A stretch of DNA of 64,000 nt from Megamerina dolium (taxonomy: Eukaryota; Arthropoda; Insecta; Diptera; Megamerinidae): the NCBI GenBank assembly GCA_963854835.1, contig OY978530.1, positions 39,516,251 to 39,580,250 of the forward strand, in the 5' to 3' direction. Shown one piece after another: positions 1 to 11,778 of the stretch (its first letter is position 1; each line of letters starts with the position of its first letter). Both the position numbers and the translations under genes were made by a program. A model generated the notes under the pieces. The model ran no database searches. It worked only from the letters and a program-made list of their open reading frames with translations, and was not told the origin of the DNA.

Positions 1-2496
1 AATATCTGCGATATACTGTCCCCCAAGATACAGTATTACCGAACAGCAATATAAAGAATTTTTCTCAACTCTTGGTAGCAAATTCTTGGTTGCTGGCGAT
101 TTCAACGCCAAACACACTCACTGGGGCTCCCGATTAATAACTCCAAAAGGCAAAAGACTATGTTCAATCATCACTAACCACGGCTACGATGTTATTTCAA
201 ATGGTCAACCGACATATTGGCCGACGGACAAGAGGAAAATACCCGATCTCATAGACTTTGGAGTCGCCAAAGGTTTGCAGATGGAAAATATCTCCACAGA
301 GTGTAATTATGATCTATCATCTGACCACTCACCCACGGTAATATCTATAAAATCACCAAGCCCCCAAAGCAATTGCGTTAGAAAGAAAATAGACTGGTTA
401 AAATTCAAGAAATATATAAATTCCCATCTTCCTCTGAGTACTGTATTAAGAAATGGACACGATGTAGACTCAGCACTCGAAAAATTCAACCAGCTGCTCT
501 CATTAGCTCTCAGCTCAGCCACCTGCACAAAGGTATGCAAGCAATCAAACTATAGCTCATACACACCAGCCGATATTGAATTGCTAGTAAGACAGAAAAG
601 AAGACTCCGAAGACAATGGCAAGAATTCAGATCACCGAATCTGAAAACACAGCTACAGCACTGCACTCGAAAGTTAAAGCAAGCCTTAAAAAATAAAAAC
701 AACAAAGAGTTAGAAGAGCACATAGCGAAATTAACACCTGGTGAAGCGTCAGACTACTCTTTGTGGAAATCAGCAAAAAAATCAAATCGGCCAATTCTCA
801 CTGATTCCCCCATCCGTTTGAGTGACGGTAATTGGGCTAGAAGCAACTGTGAGAAGGGTTTGGCTTTTGCAAACCACCTAAAAAGTGTGTTTACACCCAA
901 TCCACCCTCTTCACAGTCCTCATTACCAATATTAACCTCTCAACCTTGCTCAATAACGCTCAAAATTAAAAAAAAGGACATATTCAAAGCAATTTATAAA
1001 GATTTAAACCCAAAAAAATCACCTGGTCCAGATAAAATTACCGGTAAAATGATAAAAGAGCTACCTCCGGCTTCAGTAATTCATCTGATGCACATTTTCA
1101 ATGCTATCCTTCGTATTAAACACTATCCCAAATGCTGGAAAACTTCAAAAATTATTATGATAGCAAAACCAGGAAAAGACCCTACAAAAGTTGCATCGTA
1201 CAGACCTATCAGCCTCCTGCCTCTACTTTCTAAAGTATTCGAAAAGCTACTTGTCATGAATATAACTCCATTTATTAATCTCAACCAACTGATTCCTCAA
1301 CATCAGTTTGGATTTAGAAAACAGCACGGCACAATAGAACAAGTCCACCGCATTGTAACTCTGATAAGGAACACTTTTGAAGAAAAAAAGTATTGCTCAG
1401 CTGTCTTTCTTGATATCACTCAAGCTTTCGATAAAGTATGGCACGATGGCCTTATTTACAAACTCAAACTATTACTGCCTGCAAATGTCTCCTCATTGCT
1501 TAGTAGCTACCTCACGAAAAGACAATTTCTCGTACATCACAAGGATTACACAACAAATCCATTGGATATTCACGCTGGCGTTCCTCAAGGAAGCGTTTTG
1601 GGTCCCTTACTGTATCTCTTATACACTTCAGATATGCCCAACAATAACTATACATTCATATCGACCTTTGCTGATGATACGGCAATATTGTGCTCTCGCT
1701 CTAACCCCATAGAAGCTACTAAACTCCTGCAGACTCACGTCAATTCTCTCGAAATCTGGCTAGCAAAATGGCGTATAAAAGTCAATGAATCAAAGAGCGT
1801 ACATGTAACCTTCACGCTAAGGCTAGATACATGTCCCCCACTTAAAATTAATGGCCAATCAGTTCCACAATGTTCCTCAACAAAGTACTTGGGTATTCAC
1901 CTCGACAGAAGGCTGACATGGAAATATCACATAGAGGCAAAGAAAACTCAGATCAAGCTTAAAATGAATCAGTTATGGTGGCTGTTACACAAAAGATCAA
2001 AGTTGAATCTTGAATACAAAGTGCTATTATATAAAGCAATCCTGAAACCAATCTGGACTTATGGTATTCAGTTTTGGGGCACCGCATCTCCCTCTAATAT
2101 CGAAAAATTGCAGCGAATACAATCCAAGTGTCTGCGAATTATTGTAAACGCGCCTTGGTATATGAGGAACGTTAACATCCATCGAGATTTAAATGTATCC
2201 ACAATTTCTGAGGAAGTTGCAATGTCCTGCAGAAGCTACATTCAAAAATTACACAGTCATCCGAATCCCCTTGCTAGGCAATTGTTGCTGAGCAAGGGGC
2301 ATCGTCGATTAAAAAGAAAAGACACACTGAATATGCTGTAAAATTGCTACATCTCGCGACTCACCAAATTGTGATGGAACGTAGGGGATATCACATAGTT
2401 TTATTTAGCTTGTAAGATTTGAATAATTATTGTTAGTTTCTTGTATTTAAGAAAGATTCAATAAAAAAAAAATAAGCTAAAAAAAAAAAAAAAAAA
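1..2496 (+). mobile_element. Jockey-clade non-LTR retrotransposon, copy 1 (5' end outside window)
   Basis: The sequence aligns with two further copies in this window (copy 2 at 42566-47178, minus; copy 3 at 48641-53280, plus). It enters the window in the middle of the ORF2 endonuclease and runs to a poly(A) tail ending near 2496, with a short 3' UTR after the stop at 2341. Among the three copies only this one keeps ORF2 open across the endonuclease-RT linker. The 5' flank is not visible, so no target-site duplication can be tested. Confidence 0.95.
2..2341 (+). CDS. Jockey ORF2: AP-endonuclease (C-terminal part) and reverse transcriptase
   Basis: The frame is open from base 2, so the gene is cut only by the window edge; the first ATG (base 86) is internal. 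Visible endonuclease signatures are GDFNAKH near the start and the SDHSP motif about residue 80. RT motifs follow: SPGPDKITGKM, SYRPISLLPLLSKVFEKL, FLDITQAFDKVWHDG, GVPQGSVLGPLLYLLY and the catalytic FADD box near base 1670, then a C-terminal domain with the TYGIQFWG motif. The protein nicks the target and primes cDNA synthesis from it. Compared with copies 2 and 3 it keeps 10 bp at about 783-799 whose loss frameshifts those copies. I see no stop or frameshift in the visible 780 codons. Confidence 0.93.
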   Translation: MSAIYCPPRYSITEQQYKEFFSTLGSKFLVAGDFNAKHTHWGSRLITPKGKRLCSIITNHGYDVISNGQPTYWPTDKRKIPDLIDFGVAKGLQMENISTECNYDLSSDHSPTVISIKSPSPQSNCVRKKIDWLKFKKYINSHLPLSTVLRNGHDVDSALEKFNQLLSLALSSATCTKVCKQSNYSSYTPADIELLVRQKRRLRRQWQEFRSPNLKTQLQHCTRKLKQALKNKNNKELEEHIAKLTPGEASDYSLWKSAKKSNRPILTDSPIRLSDGNWARSNCEKGLAFANHLKSVFTPNPPSSQSSLPILTSQPCSITLKIKKKDIFKAIYKDLNPKKSPGPDKITGKMIKELPPASVIHLMHIFNAILRIKHYPKCWKTSKIIMIAKPGKDPTKVASYRPISLLPLLSKVFEKLLVMNITPFINLNQLIPQHQFGFRKQHGTIEQVHRIVTLIRNTFEEKKYCSAVFLDITQAFDKVWHDGLIYKLKLLLPANVSSLLSSYLTKRQFLVHHKDYTTNPLDIHAGVPQGSVLGPLLYLLYTSDMPNNNYTFISTFADDTAILCSRSNPIEATKLLQTHVNSLEIWLAKWRIKVNESKSVHVTFTLRLDTCPPLKINGQSVPQCSSTKYLGIHLDRRLTWKYHIEAKKTQIKLKMNQLWWLLHKRSKLNLEYKVLLYKAILKPIWTYGIQFWGTASPSNIEKLQRIQSKCLRIIVNAPWYMRNVNIHRDLNVSTISEEVAMSCRSYIQKLHSHPNPLARQLLLSKGHRRLKRKDTLNML

Positions 2497-2612
2497 TGTT
2501 CTGTGAGCTTAAGGCCTTCGTTGCCACTGCTCTTTTTTCTCCGTATTATTATATATTAAATTGTAATTTAAATTATAAGTTAGTTTTTAAAATAAATAAA
2601 TAAAATATTTTT

Positions 2613-3606
2613 GTGTACATTTTAAAGAACAAAGATGAAGTATTGAGTAAGTTCCAATCCTTCGAGTTATTTGCTGAACCCCAAACCGGTAATAAAATAA
2701 AGGCGCTACGAAGCTATAATATGTTATGGTTGGATATTCAAACCATGACAAAGCATATCGTTTGTATGATAAAAAAAAACGCACAAAGTTGTTGTGAAAA
2801 GAGACGTAGTTTTCAATGAACACTTTGTAAGCGGCAGCGACGTACACGACAACGAGAAGGTCGATGTGATGCATTTTTATGGTAACGGCGATGAACAAAA
2901 CGACAAAGTTAGACAGATGTGCGTCGTGGAGGAAGCGGTGAATAACGACTAACACTATGACACAGCGGATGAAGAGAGCGTAAGCAGTAGTGGCACACAA
3001 GAGAAGTTCGACAATGAGAAGGAGACATGCGCAGTTGGTTGTGCACCAGCATCGAACAAAGTGGGTCCTGGAAGGCGAAAAATCATTCGCAGCGGTAAGC
3101 GTGGGCGACCAGTGAAACATTATAATGTGGTAAGCAACATTATAACCGAGGAGATACCCAAGGCAGATGTTAATGAATACTAGTCGCTAATTAGAGCACT
3201 TATACATGTTGGTATAACAACGAGGCCTGATAATCTTCATTCTGTTTCCAAGCTGGCACAGAGGAACCAAGATCCACACGTCGAACACATCACGACAGCG
3301 AAACACGTTTTCCGTTATAACTTAAGCCTTTCTTATCACGCAGGTAGGCAACATCTGAATTGGTACGTTGATGCGGACTGGGCAAGCGATGCGCAGGACG
3401 AGGATCATATACCGGCTTCGAGTTCTTCTTCAGAAACTTCGTGATTTCCGTGAAATCGATGAAGGAACAAACGATCGCACTAAGCAGCACAGAGGCCGAA
3501 TATATGGCGGCTTCAAATGCAGGTAAGGAAGCAGTTTATTTACGACAATTACTTTTCGAAATTAGTTTTCGGAAGAACGAAAAAATCATTCTTTATGTGG
3601 ACAACT
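2613..3606 (+). pseudogene. Ty1/copia polyprotein remnant (integrase end and RNase H end)
   Basis: Translated pieces match copia-type pol in order but in changing frames. At about 2640-2820 is the end of the integrase region, with a GxxxxxKAYRLYD-like stretch and VFNEHFV. At about 3230-3420 is SVSKLAQRNQDPHVEH followed by YVDADWASD. At 3441-3600 the RNase H signature ALSSTEAEYMAA is followed by KEAVYLRQLLFEI. The RT core between the two ends is missing and frameshifts and stops are frequent. The minus-strand 177-codon frame over the same DNA is a shadow. LTRs are not visible. Confidence 0.8.
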
Positions 3607-3609
3607 TCA

Positions 3610-3715
3610 CTTACTTACTTATGTAGCCATAACAACCGAATATCGATTTAGGCCGAAAATAGCATGCTTCGCCAGCCATCTCTGTTCTTCGCTAGCTGGC
3701 GCCAGTTAGATATTT
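3610..3715 (-). mobile_element. RTE element, 3'-terminal fragment
   Basis: About 105 bp nearly identical to the end of the full RTE at 25518-28886, in reverse orientation. It begins with the (ACTT)n complement of the AAGT tail, followed by the short 3' UTR and the last codons of the ORF (region equivalent to about 28780-28870). It abuts the copia remnant on the left and the I-like remnant on the right. Severe 5' truncation is typical of target-primed retrotransposition. Confidence 0.85.
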
Positions 3716-3726
3716 GGACCAACTTT

Positions 3727-5520
3727 CCAAATGACTGATTGATCAATGACAGAGTAAACACCCACTTTGTCAAATGCTTTTGCAAAATCAAGTGAAATTA
3801 TTGAAATGTGCTTATTTTGTGAAAGGGAGTATGTTACCAAGTAGCTCTAGATAAATGAGACGATCAGCAACAGACTTCCCTTTTTTGAAGCCCAATTGAT
3901 TGATGTGGAGAAGATTCTTTGATGTTACAAACCACCAAAGCCTATTTGCTATTATTTTATCTAAAATTTTAGAGCTGCAGAGATAAAGAGATATGGGCCT
4001 GTATGATTTAATAACAGTTTTGTCACAATTCGGTTTGATTATTGGCACAATAGTGCTAAGTATGTATATTTGTGGGATATAGCTGTCAAAAATCTTGTTG
4101 TATAGCGAAGGAAGTCGCAGCTTTGCATTATTCGGTAATTTTTGAATCATGTCATAAGTTATTCTATCAAACCCTGGTGTAGTGCCCTTAATATTTTTTA
4201 ATGCGATAGTTAATTCAAGATATGAGATTGGTTTTTCTACTAAATCAGCCTTACAATCAGTTAGCTTGCTAGACTGTATACGACATGACTTTTTATTGCC
4301 CTGGAAAAATTAGGGAAAATTAGCATCTGAAGACTCGTTAGACCAATGTTCGCAGAATTTGTCTGCTATTTCAGTGGAATTAACCATAGCAATATTGTCT
4401 TGCAATATGCAATGTATACCATGCCGAGTGTTAAGACCACAAAAATATCGGATGTTAGAATATATTTTTCCACATGGAGTTGTAGGATTGATGTACGACG
4501 TGAATTCCGAAACTGAAATACTTTTAGAAATTTTTAGTTCTCTTTTGAAAATAGCAGCAGCTCTTCTACAATTAATAATGTTTTCTGACGATATTGTTCG
4601 TTTAAGTATATTCCAATGGAGGGTTTTTTGATTTTTAAGAATTTCAAGCTGTTGGTTCCACCAAGGCACAGTTGACTTTCGACAATGTTTTGAGGTTTGG
4701 GGTATAGACAAATGGGCACTTCTGATAATTATTCTCTGCAAGTTAGCTGCCTCCAGGTTAATATTTTGGCTTACAGATATATCTGAAGAGTATTTGTTAG
4801 CAAGATCATGATATAGGGTCCAATCGGCGTTTTTCGTTACGAATCTTGTCTTAATATTATTGTTCGAGTCGGAGTTAACATAAGATAAAGTAATTAGAAC
4901 TGGGAAGTGGTCACTTCCGAACAGGTTCCTTTCGGGCTTCCAATCAGCAATAATGGCTAGTTGTGGTGAGCAGAATGTAAGATCGATGTGAGAGAATGTG
5001 TTATGTGTACTAAAGTGAGTGGGTGATCCATCATTGAGTAATATATAGGGCGCGTTGCCTAAAAACCTAGATATTAGTTTACCTCTCAGGTTATTACGAG
5101 GAGATCCCCATTTACTGTGCCAACCGTTAAAGTCTCCTGTGACCAGACATGGCAGCGCATGTGTTTGAAAAACATTCTCTAAATTAGTGGGAATAATTTT
5201 TTTTTGAGTGTGAGAGGTAAGTAGAAAAAATTGTGAATTTTAATTTAGAATGTATATTGGCTGCTATAGCCTCTAAATCGTTACTGAGATTGATAGTTTC
5301 ATGTTGAATTGATTTGTGAATGAGTAGTGCAACTCCTCCATATGAGTTGTCGGAAAGGTTCATGGCGTGAAGAATATAATTAATGGGTATAGGGATACGT
5401 TTCTTGTAGAGTATTTATTTTCGGGTTGTGTGTTTTTATTAGGATAAGATGCTCGTTATAATTATCTAGGTAGCCATTTATATTCCATTTTATGATTCTA
5501 ATAGACATTACAAGGAAAAA
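3727..5520 (-). pseudogene. I-clade non-LTR retrotransposon ORF2 remnant
   Basis: Read on the minus strand, the order is endonuclease then RT. The endonuclease start (about 5500-5400) encodes SIRIIKWNINGYLDNYNEH, strongly resembling the Drosophila I factor. A linker with VPWWNQQLEILKN follows (about 4680), then RT pieces SYRPISLYLCSSKILDKIIANRL (about 4010) and a LGFKKGKS motif. DFAKAFDKVG is visible near 3790, after which homology stops, so the catalytic YADD half and the 3' tail are missing. Stops and frameshifts occur in the endonuclease and between the RT blocks. ORF1 is not recognisable upstream. It cannot encode a working protein. Confidence 0.8.
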
Positions 5521-5649
5521 GAAAGAGAAATAGCAGTTGTATGTAATCTGTCAGTTAATCCTAAGCAGTATGTCAGTATAATGTAATTCAATATGTATGT
5601 GCAAGATGTATAATGTCATATAATCTTTGAGCTATTGATTAATTGGAAT

Positions 5650-6440
5650 AGAAAGTGTACGTTGTTATGATAAATATATATATGATATATAACATAAAAC
5701 ATTTACTTTGGGTTGAGGCTAGTAAAGTTAAAGGTGATTTGCTTGTACTTGTTTTAAAATGTGATTTAGCTTTGAGTTGATTTACTAGACGCTTTGAAGT
5801 ATTTCGTGGGAGTACTTTAAGTTTGTTGCTTTTAAGAATCTTGGACAGTGGATCACTATTAAATAGAATATTAGCTTTACTTATAGAAATGAAATTTGCT
5901 TTCAACTGCGGAGAACACACATTCTTTAATCGATAATTTCTCTCTTTCATGCGTAACAACACTTCGCCTCGCTTTCAGTATTATCGACATGTTCGCCAAA
6001 TTTTCTCTTGGCACTCTTCATATCGCATGAACATGTGTTTGTTATTACACATGTGCTCCGCTCTCGATATACCAGCAAGACTCGTTGATTGTGTGTATAT
6101 CTGCCGTCGTTATTATACCTATAGCCGATTCGTTTGCTTTTGTTTCTCTTTGCATTTGTTTGCAAAATGCCTTCTCTTACCACATGCAAAACATTTGCCG
6201 TTGAACTTTTTCATATCTTTTTTTGTTATTTGCTTACTAACGGAGCTTGCGTTGAATGCTTGTTGAACGTTGTCATCGCCTACTAAAACATCTTGTTATT
6301 TGCGTCTGTCTGCTTCTTCTAGAAGTTTCAGCTTCAATGTAATGTATTCCGGCAAATTGTCCCTTGTTTCAATCACGATTACAAAATTTTCAAAAGACTT
6401 AGGTAAACTTGATAGAAGAATTATACTTAACCACTATGCA
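5650..6440 (-). pseudogene. Ty1/copia Gag and protease-region remnant
   Basis: On the minus strand from about 6440 the translation reads ILLSSLPKSFENFVIVIETR and then LPEYITLKLKLLEEADRRK, a copia-family Gag signature. A CCHC zinc knuckle follows near 6200 (CFACGKRRHFANKC), and then, after frame changes, SPQLKANFISISKA at about 5900, as expected at the end of the copia protease/pre-integrase region. It lies opposite in strand to the copia piece at 2613, so it is probably a separate insertion. Several stops make it a pseudogene. No LTR was recognised. Confidence 0.75.
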
Positions 6441-6519
6441 CTAGAACACTGCTCAATGAGTTTATCGATTGAGTACATAGTTGTCATACTGAACGACTTT
6501 TATTACTATTTTACACCTT

Positions 6520-6829
6520 TGTTTTAGAATGATACGTAAATTTGTTTATTCTTTCGTATGTGTCTCAAATCGTAGAAATTATCTTAAAATTTCGTTGGAA
6601 ATTCGCCAGCTATGTGTCAGGTACAGTATCCTGTGTCTTCCTTGTCTTCGTGCGCGACACGCAACCGATTCGCTTGATATTGTTGACGATAATGAATTTT
6701 ACTGAAAATGATGCTAACGCCACCACAGAGTTGCATGGGAAGTATTGAATACTGGGTCTAATATAATACGGGTTCCCATATTAGATAATACTGGTACTGC
6801 TGGTGGACTAGAAATTGTTATCCTGAACA
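6520..6829 (-). repeat. BEL/Pao 3' LTR
   Basis: Direct repeat of 11779-12088 with a few substitutions and single-base indels. The end of the integrase frame runs a few codons into it. Flanked on the outer side by ACCTT. Confidence 0.92.
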
Positions 6830-8547
6830 TCCTGCCCGGTCGAGTCCTTGGACTCGAGGTCCTCGATGTCAATCAGTAAACAAAGTTTCTGTACTGCGCG
6901 CGTGGTACATCCATTTGCCGTTTTCAATGTCACATTACGTACCGCCCCATCGCTGCCCGGGTGAAGGGCGGTTACTCGACCCATACGCCACTGCAATGGG
7001 GGCAGATTGTCCTGTCTTACTATGACATCACCGATTTGGAGGTTTGGTGTCCGCCTTTGCCACTTCGTGCGTCTTTGGAGAGTTGACAAGTACTCATCAC
7101 TCCAACGTTGCCAGAATTCTTGGTGGATCTTGCGTATCCACTGCCACTGCTTCAGGCGATTGGCCGGGACCTGGCGAATATCTGGCTCAGGGACCGCAAT
7201 GAGTGGAGATCCGATGAGAAAGTCGCCGGGAGTTAACGCAAATTTATCATCGGGATCATCGTATAGGGGAGTTATTGGGCGGGAGTTGAGACACGCCTCA
7301 ATACGAACTGCTAGCGTGTGCAGCTGACTATACCACAGAGTCTGGGAGCCGATGCAGCGGGTCAAATGATGTTTGGCGGACTTGACGGCAGCCTCCCACA
7401 AACCGCCTTGATGAGGGGCACTGGCGGTGATGAAATGCCACTGCGTCCCCATATCGGCTAACTTTTGCTGATTAGTTGAGCTCTTCCATGCGGCGAGATC
7501 TTCCTGTAAGATGCGGTTGGCCCCAACAAACGCTGTCCCATTGTCGCTGTAAAGGTCGTGGCACGGGCCTCGTCGACCCGTAAAACGAGTGAAGGCGTCA
7601 AGGAACGCCTGAGATGACAGATCATCCACCACCTCGATGTGGACAGCTCTGGTTGCTATGAACACGAACACTGATAAATAGGTTTTGACGATAGTGCGAG
7701 ACCGCTTTGAGCCAACGCGAAGAGTAAATGGACCACAATAGTCCACACCGGAAGCCAAAAAAGGTCGCACTCCATTAACTCGTTGCCAAGATAACGTCGC
7801 CATCTGCTGTCTAAGCATGACTCCCCGATGTCTGCGGCAAACCACGCAGTTGTGAACAAATGTCTTTACAGCTTGTCTAGCGTTCAGGATCCAGTAGCGA
7901 TGACGAAGTGTATGTAACATAATTTGAGTTCCACCATGCAAGGTCTTGCCGTGCGCTTCTCGAAGTAAGAGAATGACTAGCGGACTGTATTTCGGTAATA
8001 TGATTGGGAATCGTTGGTCATGAGGCAGTGCGGCCTTACCAATTGGACCACCTACGCGCATAATTTGATTCTCGTCGAGGTATGGATTTAGTGGTAGTAG
8101 TAGACTAGAGTTTGCCAAGTCCGATCCAGATTTCAACTGTCTAACTTCAGCAGTAAAAGCTTCACTTTGATCTAAACGGACCAGACAGTTCATTGCATCA
8201 TCCAATTCGTCTGTTCTGATCGTTCTTTGCTGTCGGTATTGTCGGCGCGAGGGTGTCCAACGCAAAATGAATGCCACCGTATGTAATAACCTTTGAATGG
8301 AGCTGAATCGCTCCATTAGTGAAATCATGTGACCATCAGGTCGACGAGTGGTGATGGAATACGATGATAATTTCTGTTCGCTTTGGAGAATGATCGACTC
8401 CTCATCATCCAGGTTGACCCATTGATCGAGAGGAGATGTTGGGTCACTCAACCATTTGGGTCCTTGCCACCATAATGGATGGTTTAGTAGCTCGTCTGGG
8501 TTTATACCTCTACTAGCACAATCAGCCGGATTTTGTGCTGAACGCAC
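6808..8547 (-). pseudogene. BEL/Pao integrase
   Basis: A 579-codon open frame, shifted relative to the RT block. It begins with NPADCASRG at the end of RNase H, then the zinc-binding HHCC region (HGKTLHGGTQ ... CVVCRRHR). The catalytic core has Asp in GVDYCGPF, Asp in LYSDNGTAFVGA and Glu in HQGGLWEAAVKSAK. The end carries the DUF5641-type tail (LQIGDVIVRQDNLPPLQWRMG) found in this superfamily. The frame itself is intact, but it depends on the upstream broken polyprotein. Confidence 0.92.
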
Positions 8548-8593
8548 ATGATACCAGCGAGTAGGTGACGTAAGTTCTTGAATCTGTCGGACT

Positions 8594-9966
8594 CTATGGT
8601 TTCAATGAAGCCGGTTGTTTCTTGATCCAGCACAGAGAAATCGCTGAATCCGACCACAAATAATAGGGCGTGTCTGCCAATCCTAGAGCGATTCTTACAT
8701 TTTGGAGAGTGAGAGCCAACAGAAGTGCTGCACAGAGTTCGAGACGGGGTATAGTGGCCCCTTTCATCGGTGCTACCTTTGTCCGCGCGGTAAGTAACGA
8801 GATGTATGCGTCACCCTGGCCGTCGATTGTTTTAATGTAGATGACTGCTGCGTATGCGTACAAGCTGGCATCACAAAAGCCATGCAAAGTCGTCTGAGAG
8901 CCTTGGGCCATACCTAACCAGCGCGGCACCTGAACATGGTTTAATATCTCTAGCCTACTACGATATGCCAGCCACTCCTCGCCAATTTCATGGGGCAACG
9001 CCTCATCCCAAGACAGGCCAGCCGCCCACATTCGTTGTATGAAAATCCTGCCAGCAATGACTACGGACGCCAACAAGCCAGTGGGATCGAAAAGCTGAGC
9101 TATCTCGCTGAGCACCCTCCGCTTCGTAGGAGGCTGAAAGGGCACCTTGAGGTTCACGTGGAACAATAATCGATCAGTACCAGAATCCCATCGTAACCCA
9201 AGAACCGAAGACGTGGTTGGATTGATGCTCAGTTCTTTAATGAGAGATGTGTTATCAGTTAAGGACCTTATGACCTCACCACAATTCGAGTTCCACTTGC
9301 GCAATTGGAAGTGCCCTGCTGATAGAACACTGTCCACATTACGTGCAAGGCGGATGGCCTCACTGCAGCTACAACAGCTTGTCAGGAAGTCATCCACATA
9401 GAACGATGTTAATATGGCGTCTCGCGTAGCCGCCCGTTGTCCTTCATCAGGAATTTGACCACAATTGTCATACGCACACTGATGGAGTGCACGAACTGCA
9501 TTATAGGCGCTGCACGCCATACCATATGTAACCGTCGTTAAGCGATAAATTCCAATTTCCACGGAAGGTGACTCTCTCCAGATTATGCGTTGAAAATCTC
9601 GGTGAATTGGAGCAACCAATACTTGCCGGAACATCTTCTCTATATCAGCGGTAAGCGCAATTTTATAACGTCGAAAGCGAAATATGATATTGATGAGCGA
9701 ATCTTGAATTGTTGGTCCTACCAACTGGATGTCGTTAAGGGACACACCTGTGTTGGTTCGCGCAGACGCATTGAATACAACTCGAAACTTCGTCGTAACC
9801 GCATGATGTGGAATGTAGTAACTATCTTTGACCAGTTGGTCCACACGCTCCATATGCCCAAGCACGGCATATTCACGCATGAACGCAATGTATCTGTCTC
9901 TCAGTTCAATATTGGACGCCAAACGTCGCTCCAAATAATTAAATTGTCGTATAGCATTTGTGTAAG
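8594..9966 (-). pseudogene. BEL/Pao reverse transcriptase and RNase H
   Basis: Same frame as the protease piece, separated from it by one stop. RT motifs are YYIPHHAVT, KFRVVFNASA, ALTADIEKMFRQV, TYGMACSAYNAVRAL and the catalytic YVDD box at about 9395. RNase H-like sequence follows (FCDASLYAYAAVIY, PRLELCAALLLA, WSDSAISLCWI). All key residues appear present, so this block was lost to expression mainly through the stop and a frameshift at about 8590. Confidence 0.9.
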
Positions 9967-9967
9967 A

Positions 9968-10615
9968 CTACCCAAGTTTGGGAGCATCACGTTGGAATGG
10001 CAGTTGCACAACGTACCGGCCTTCAGGTGTACGGAAAAAAGTCGATGCAAAGATTCGACCACATTCGCCATTGTCCACCTCATCTGTCGTTGGTACCCCT
10101 TCAAGCTTCCAAAAGCTGCGAACCAGCTCTTCCAAACGAACCTCTTCGTCACAGAGCATGGCGCTGCATGCGAGCAAAAACGGAGTTATGGAAGTGGCCA
10201 CAGTGGCTGGGCCAAAAATCACCCAACCAAAATATGTACGCTGAGCGTAGGGTTCATCTGGTTTTCCACCGATGATGTCACCCTGTACTATGCATCCCCA
10301 TGAGTCAGCACCCACCAGGATATCCACACTACCAGGTTTCCCAAAATGTATGTCGGCCAGTTCGAGGCCTACTAAGTGTTTCCACTGGTCACCATCAACA
10401 CGCACCGCAGGAGTGATTGAGGTAATTGACGGAATAACCAATGCGTGAACTTGCGTTTCGAATGTAGAACACGTCGACTTTAGTGTGATCACAACCCTAC
10501 CTGCTGCCCGGGTATTGGCAATGCCACCGATACCTTCCACATGTAATTCACATTTGTGTCGATGTAGTTGTAGAGAATTAGCCATGCGATCTGTAATAAA
10601 ACTAACCTGCGACCA
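9968..10615 (-). pseudogene. BEL/Pao protease region (A17/DUF1758) lacking its catalytic motif
   Basis: The frame resumes with SQVSFITDRMANSLQL, the residues that normally follow the Asp-Ser-Gly active site of this aspartic protease family. The DSG itself and the sequence between it and the Gag knuckles are missing, replaced by a junction near 10610. The rest (LVGADSWGCIVQGD, AQRTYFGWVIFGP) matches the typical protease-to-RT spacer. The frame ends at a TAG near 9966. The protease cannot be catalytic. Confidence 0.8.
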
Positions 10616-11655
10616 CAATTCCGACAATCACCAGACGAACACTGCCTGGAAGAATGGCCAGCTCTCAAACAGTTATAGCAGAGCTTAGCCTTCCTCACTG
10701 CTTCATAATGCTCTTCCAATTTCATTGCCATTAGTGCCGGACATTTTGTGATACGATGAGCCCCTTGACATTGAGCACATCTGCCATCGTCAACGGCCAC
10801 TATATGAGATTTAACCGTTCGTTGTTGTTGTCTGTTGGATGACGGTAATGGGGTACACAAGCCGTGTGCACGCCTTTCCAAAAACGTTAATAACTCTTCT
10901 AGCGTAGGAATATCCGTAGAGGAGCAACTCATGCTCCAATCACGTTGGGTAATAGCTGGAAGCTTGGACACGACAATTGGAACAGCGAAAGCATCCCATT
11001 TGCCCACAGGAATCTTCATAACACGTATAACACGAAGTGATTCATGAACGGTATCAACTATGGTGAGCAGTGCCTTTGACGATTCCTCCATTGCTAGTTT
11101 CAGATTAAGGAATCGTGCCACATGAATTTCTGATAATTGTTTTTTGTTATCAAACCGCTGTTTTAACGCCTGCCATACATCCTCGTACCCACCAGAGTAA
11201 ACCCCCCCAATTAGTAGTACTGCATTCTCATTTACTGCTTGTCGGAGTTTACCCAACTTGAACGCTTCTGGGTACGACGAATTATGGACTAACGTCTCGA
11301 ATGCATCCTTAAATGCCAGCCAATTATGCATATTGCCATCAAATGCGGGAATAGCCTGTGGATCCAGTTTGAGTTCAAATGCACGTGCTACTGAATCAGC
11401 CGTCTGCATCTTTTCCTTGATGTCATCAGCAGGCATACTATAGCTGGCAATGTGACGGTTTAATTTGCAAATCGCTTCATTGTAAAGCTGTTCGATTTCT
11501 TCGAGAAGCTGATCATGCGATTCACTCTCATTTGGTTTCGCTTCCCCGACCAGATAGTCATGTTTACGTATAAATTTCTCAAAATGTGACGCTATCGATT
11601 TCCTTTGTTGTTCCAACTGAAATACATCATAGGTATCGTGACTCGCTGTCATCAC
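10600..11655 (-). CDS. BEL/Pao Gag (nucleocapsid with CCHC knuckles)
   Basis: The ATG at 11655 lies about 120 bases inside the 5' LTR and opens a frame of about 350 codons. The middle (PAFDGNMHNWLAFKDAFETL and the following helical region) is the DUF1759 Gag core of BEL/Pao elements. The C-terminal part has a knuckle-like CAQCQGAHRITKC, then CYNCLRAGHSSRQC and CRNCG. Gag packages the element RNA in a cytoplasmic particle. After the last knuckle the frame runs into unrelated codons because a deletion joins it to the protease region out of frame. Confidence 0.88.
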
Positions 11656-11778
11656 TCTACCATGTATACGCCTAATTGCATTAACAGCAGACGCTCGTGG
11701 TGCTTATTCGCAGAAAATAGCGTGCTCACGTTGAATTGAATTTCACAATTAATATTGTCCTCACAGGAGGCACCAAAA

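Noticed and set aside
2587..3120. 177-codon minus-strand frame
   Set aside because: The plus strand carries recognisable copia pol codons through the same stretch; the minus frame is a shadow.
9590..10303. 237-codon plus-strand frame
   Set aside because: It is antisense to the BEL/Pao RT and protease region and shows no domain.
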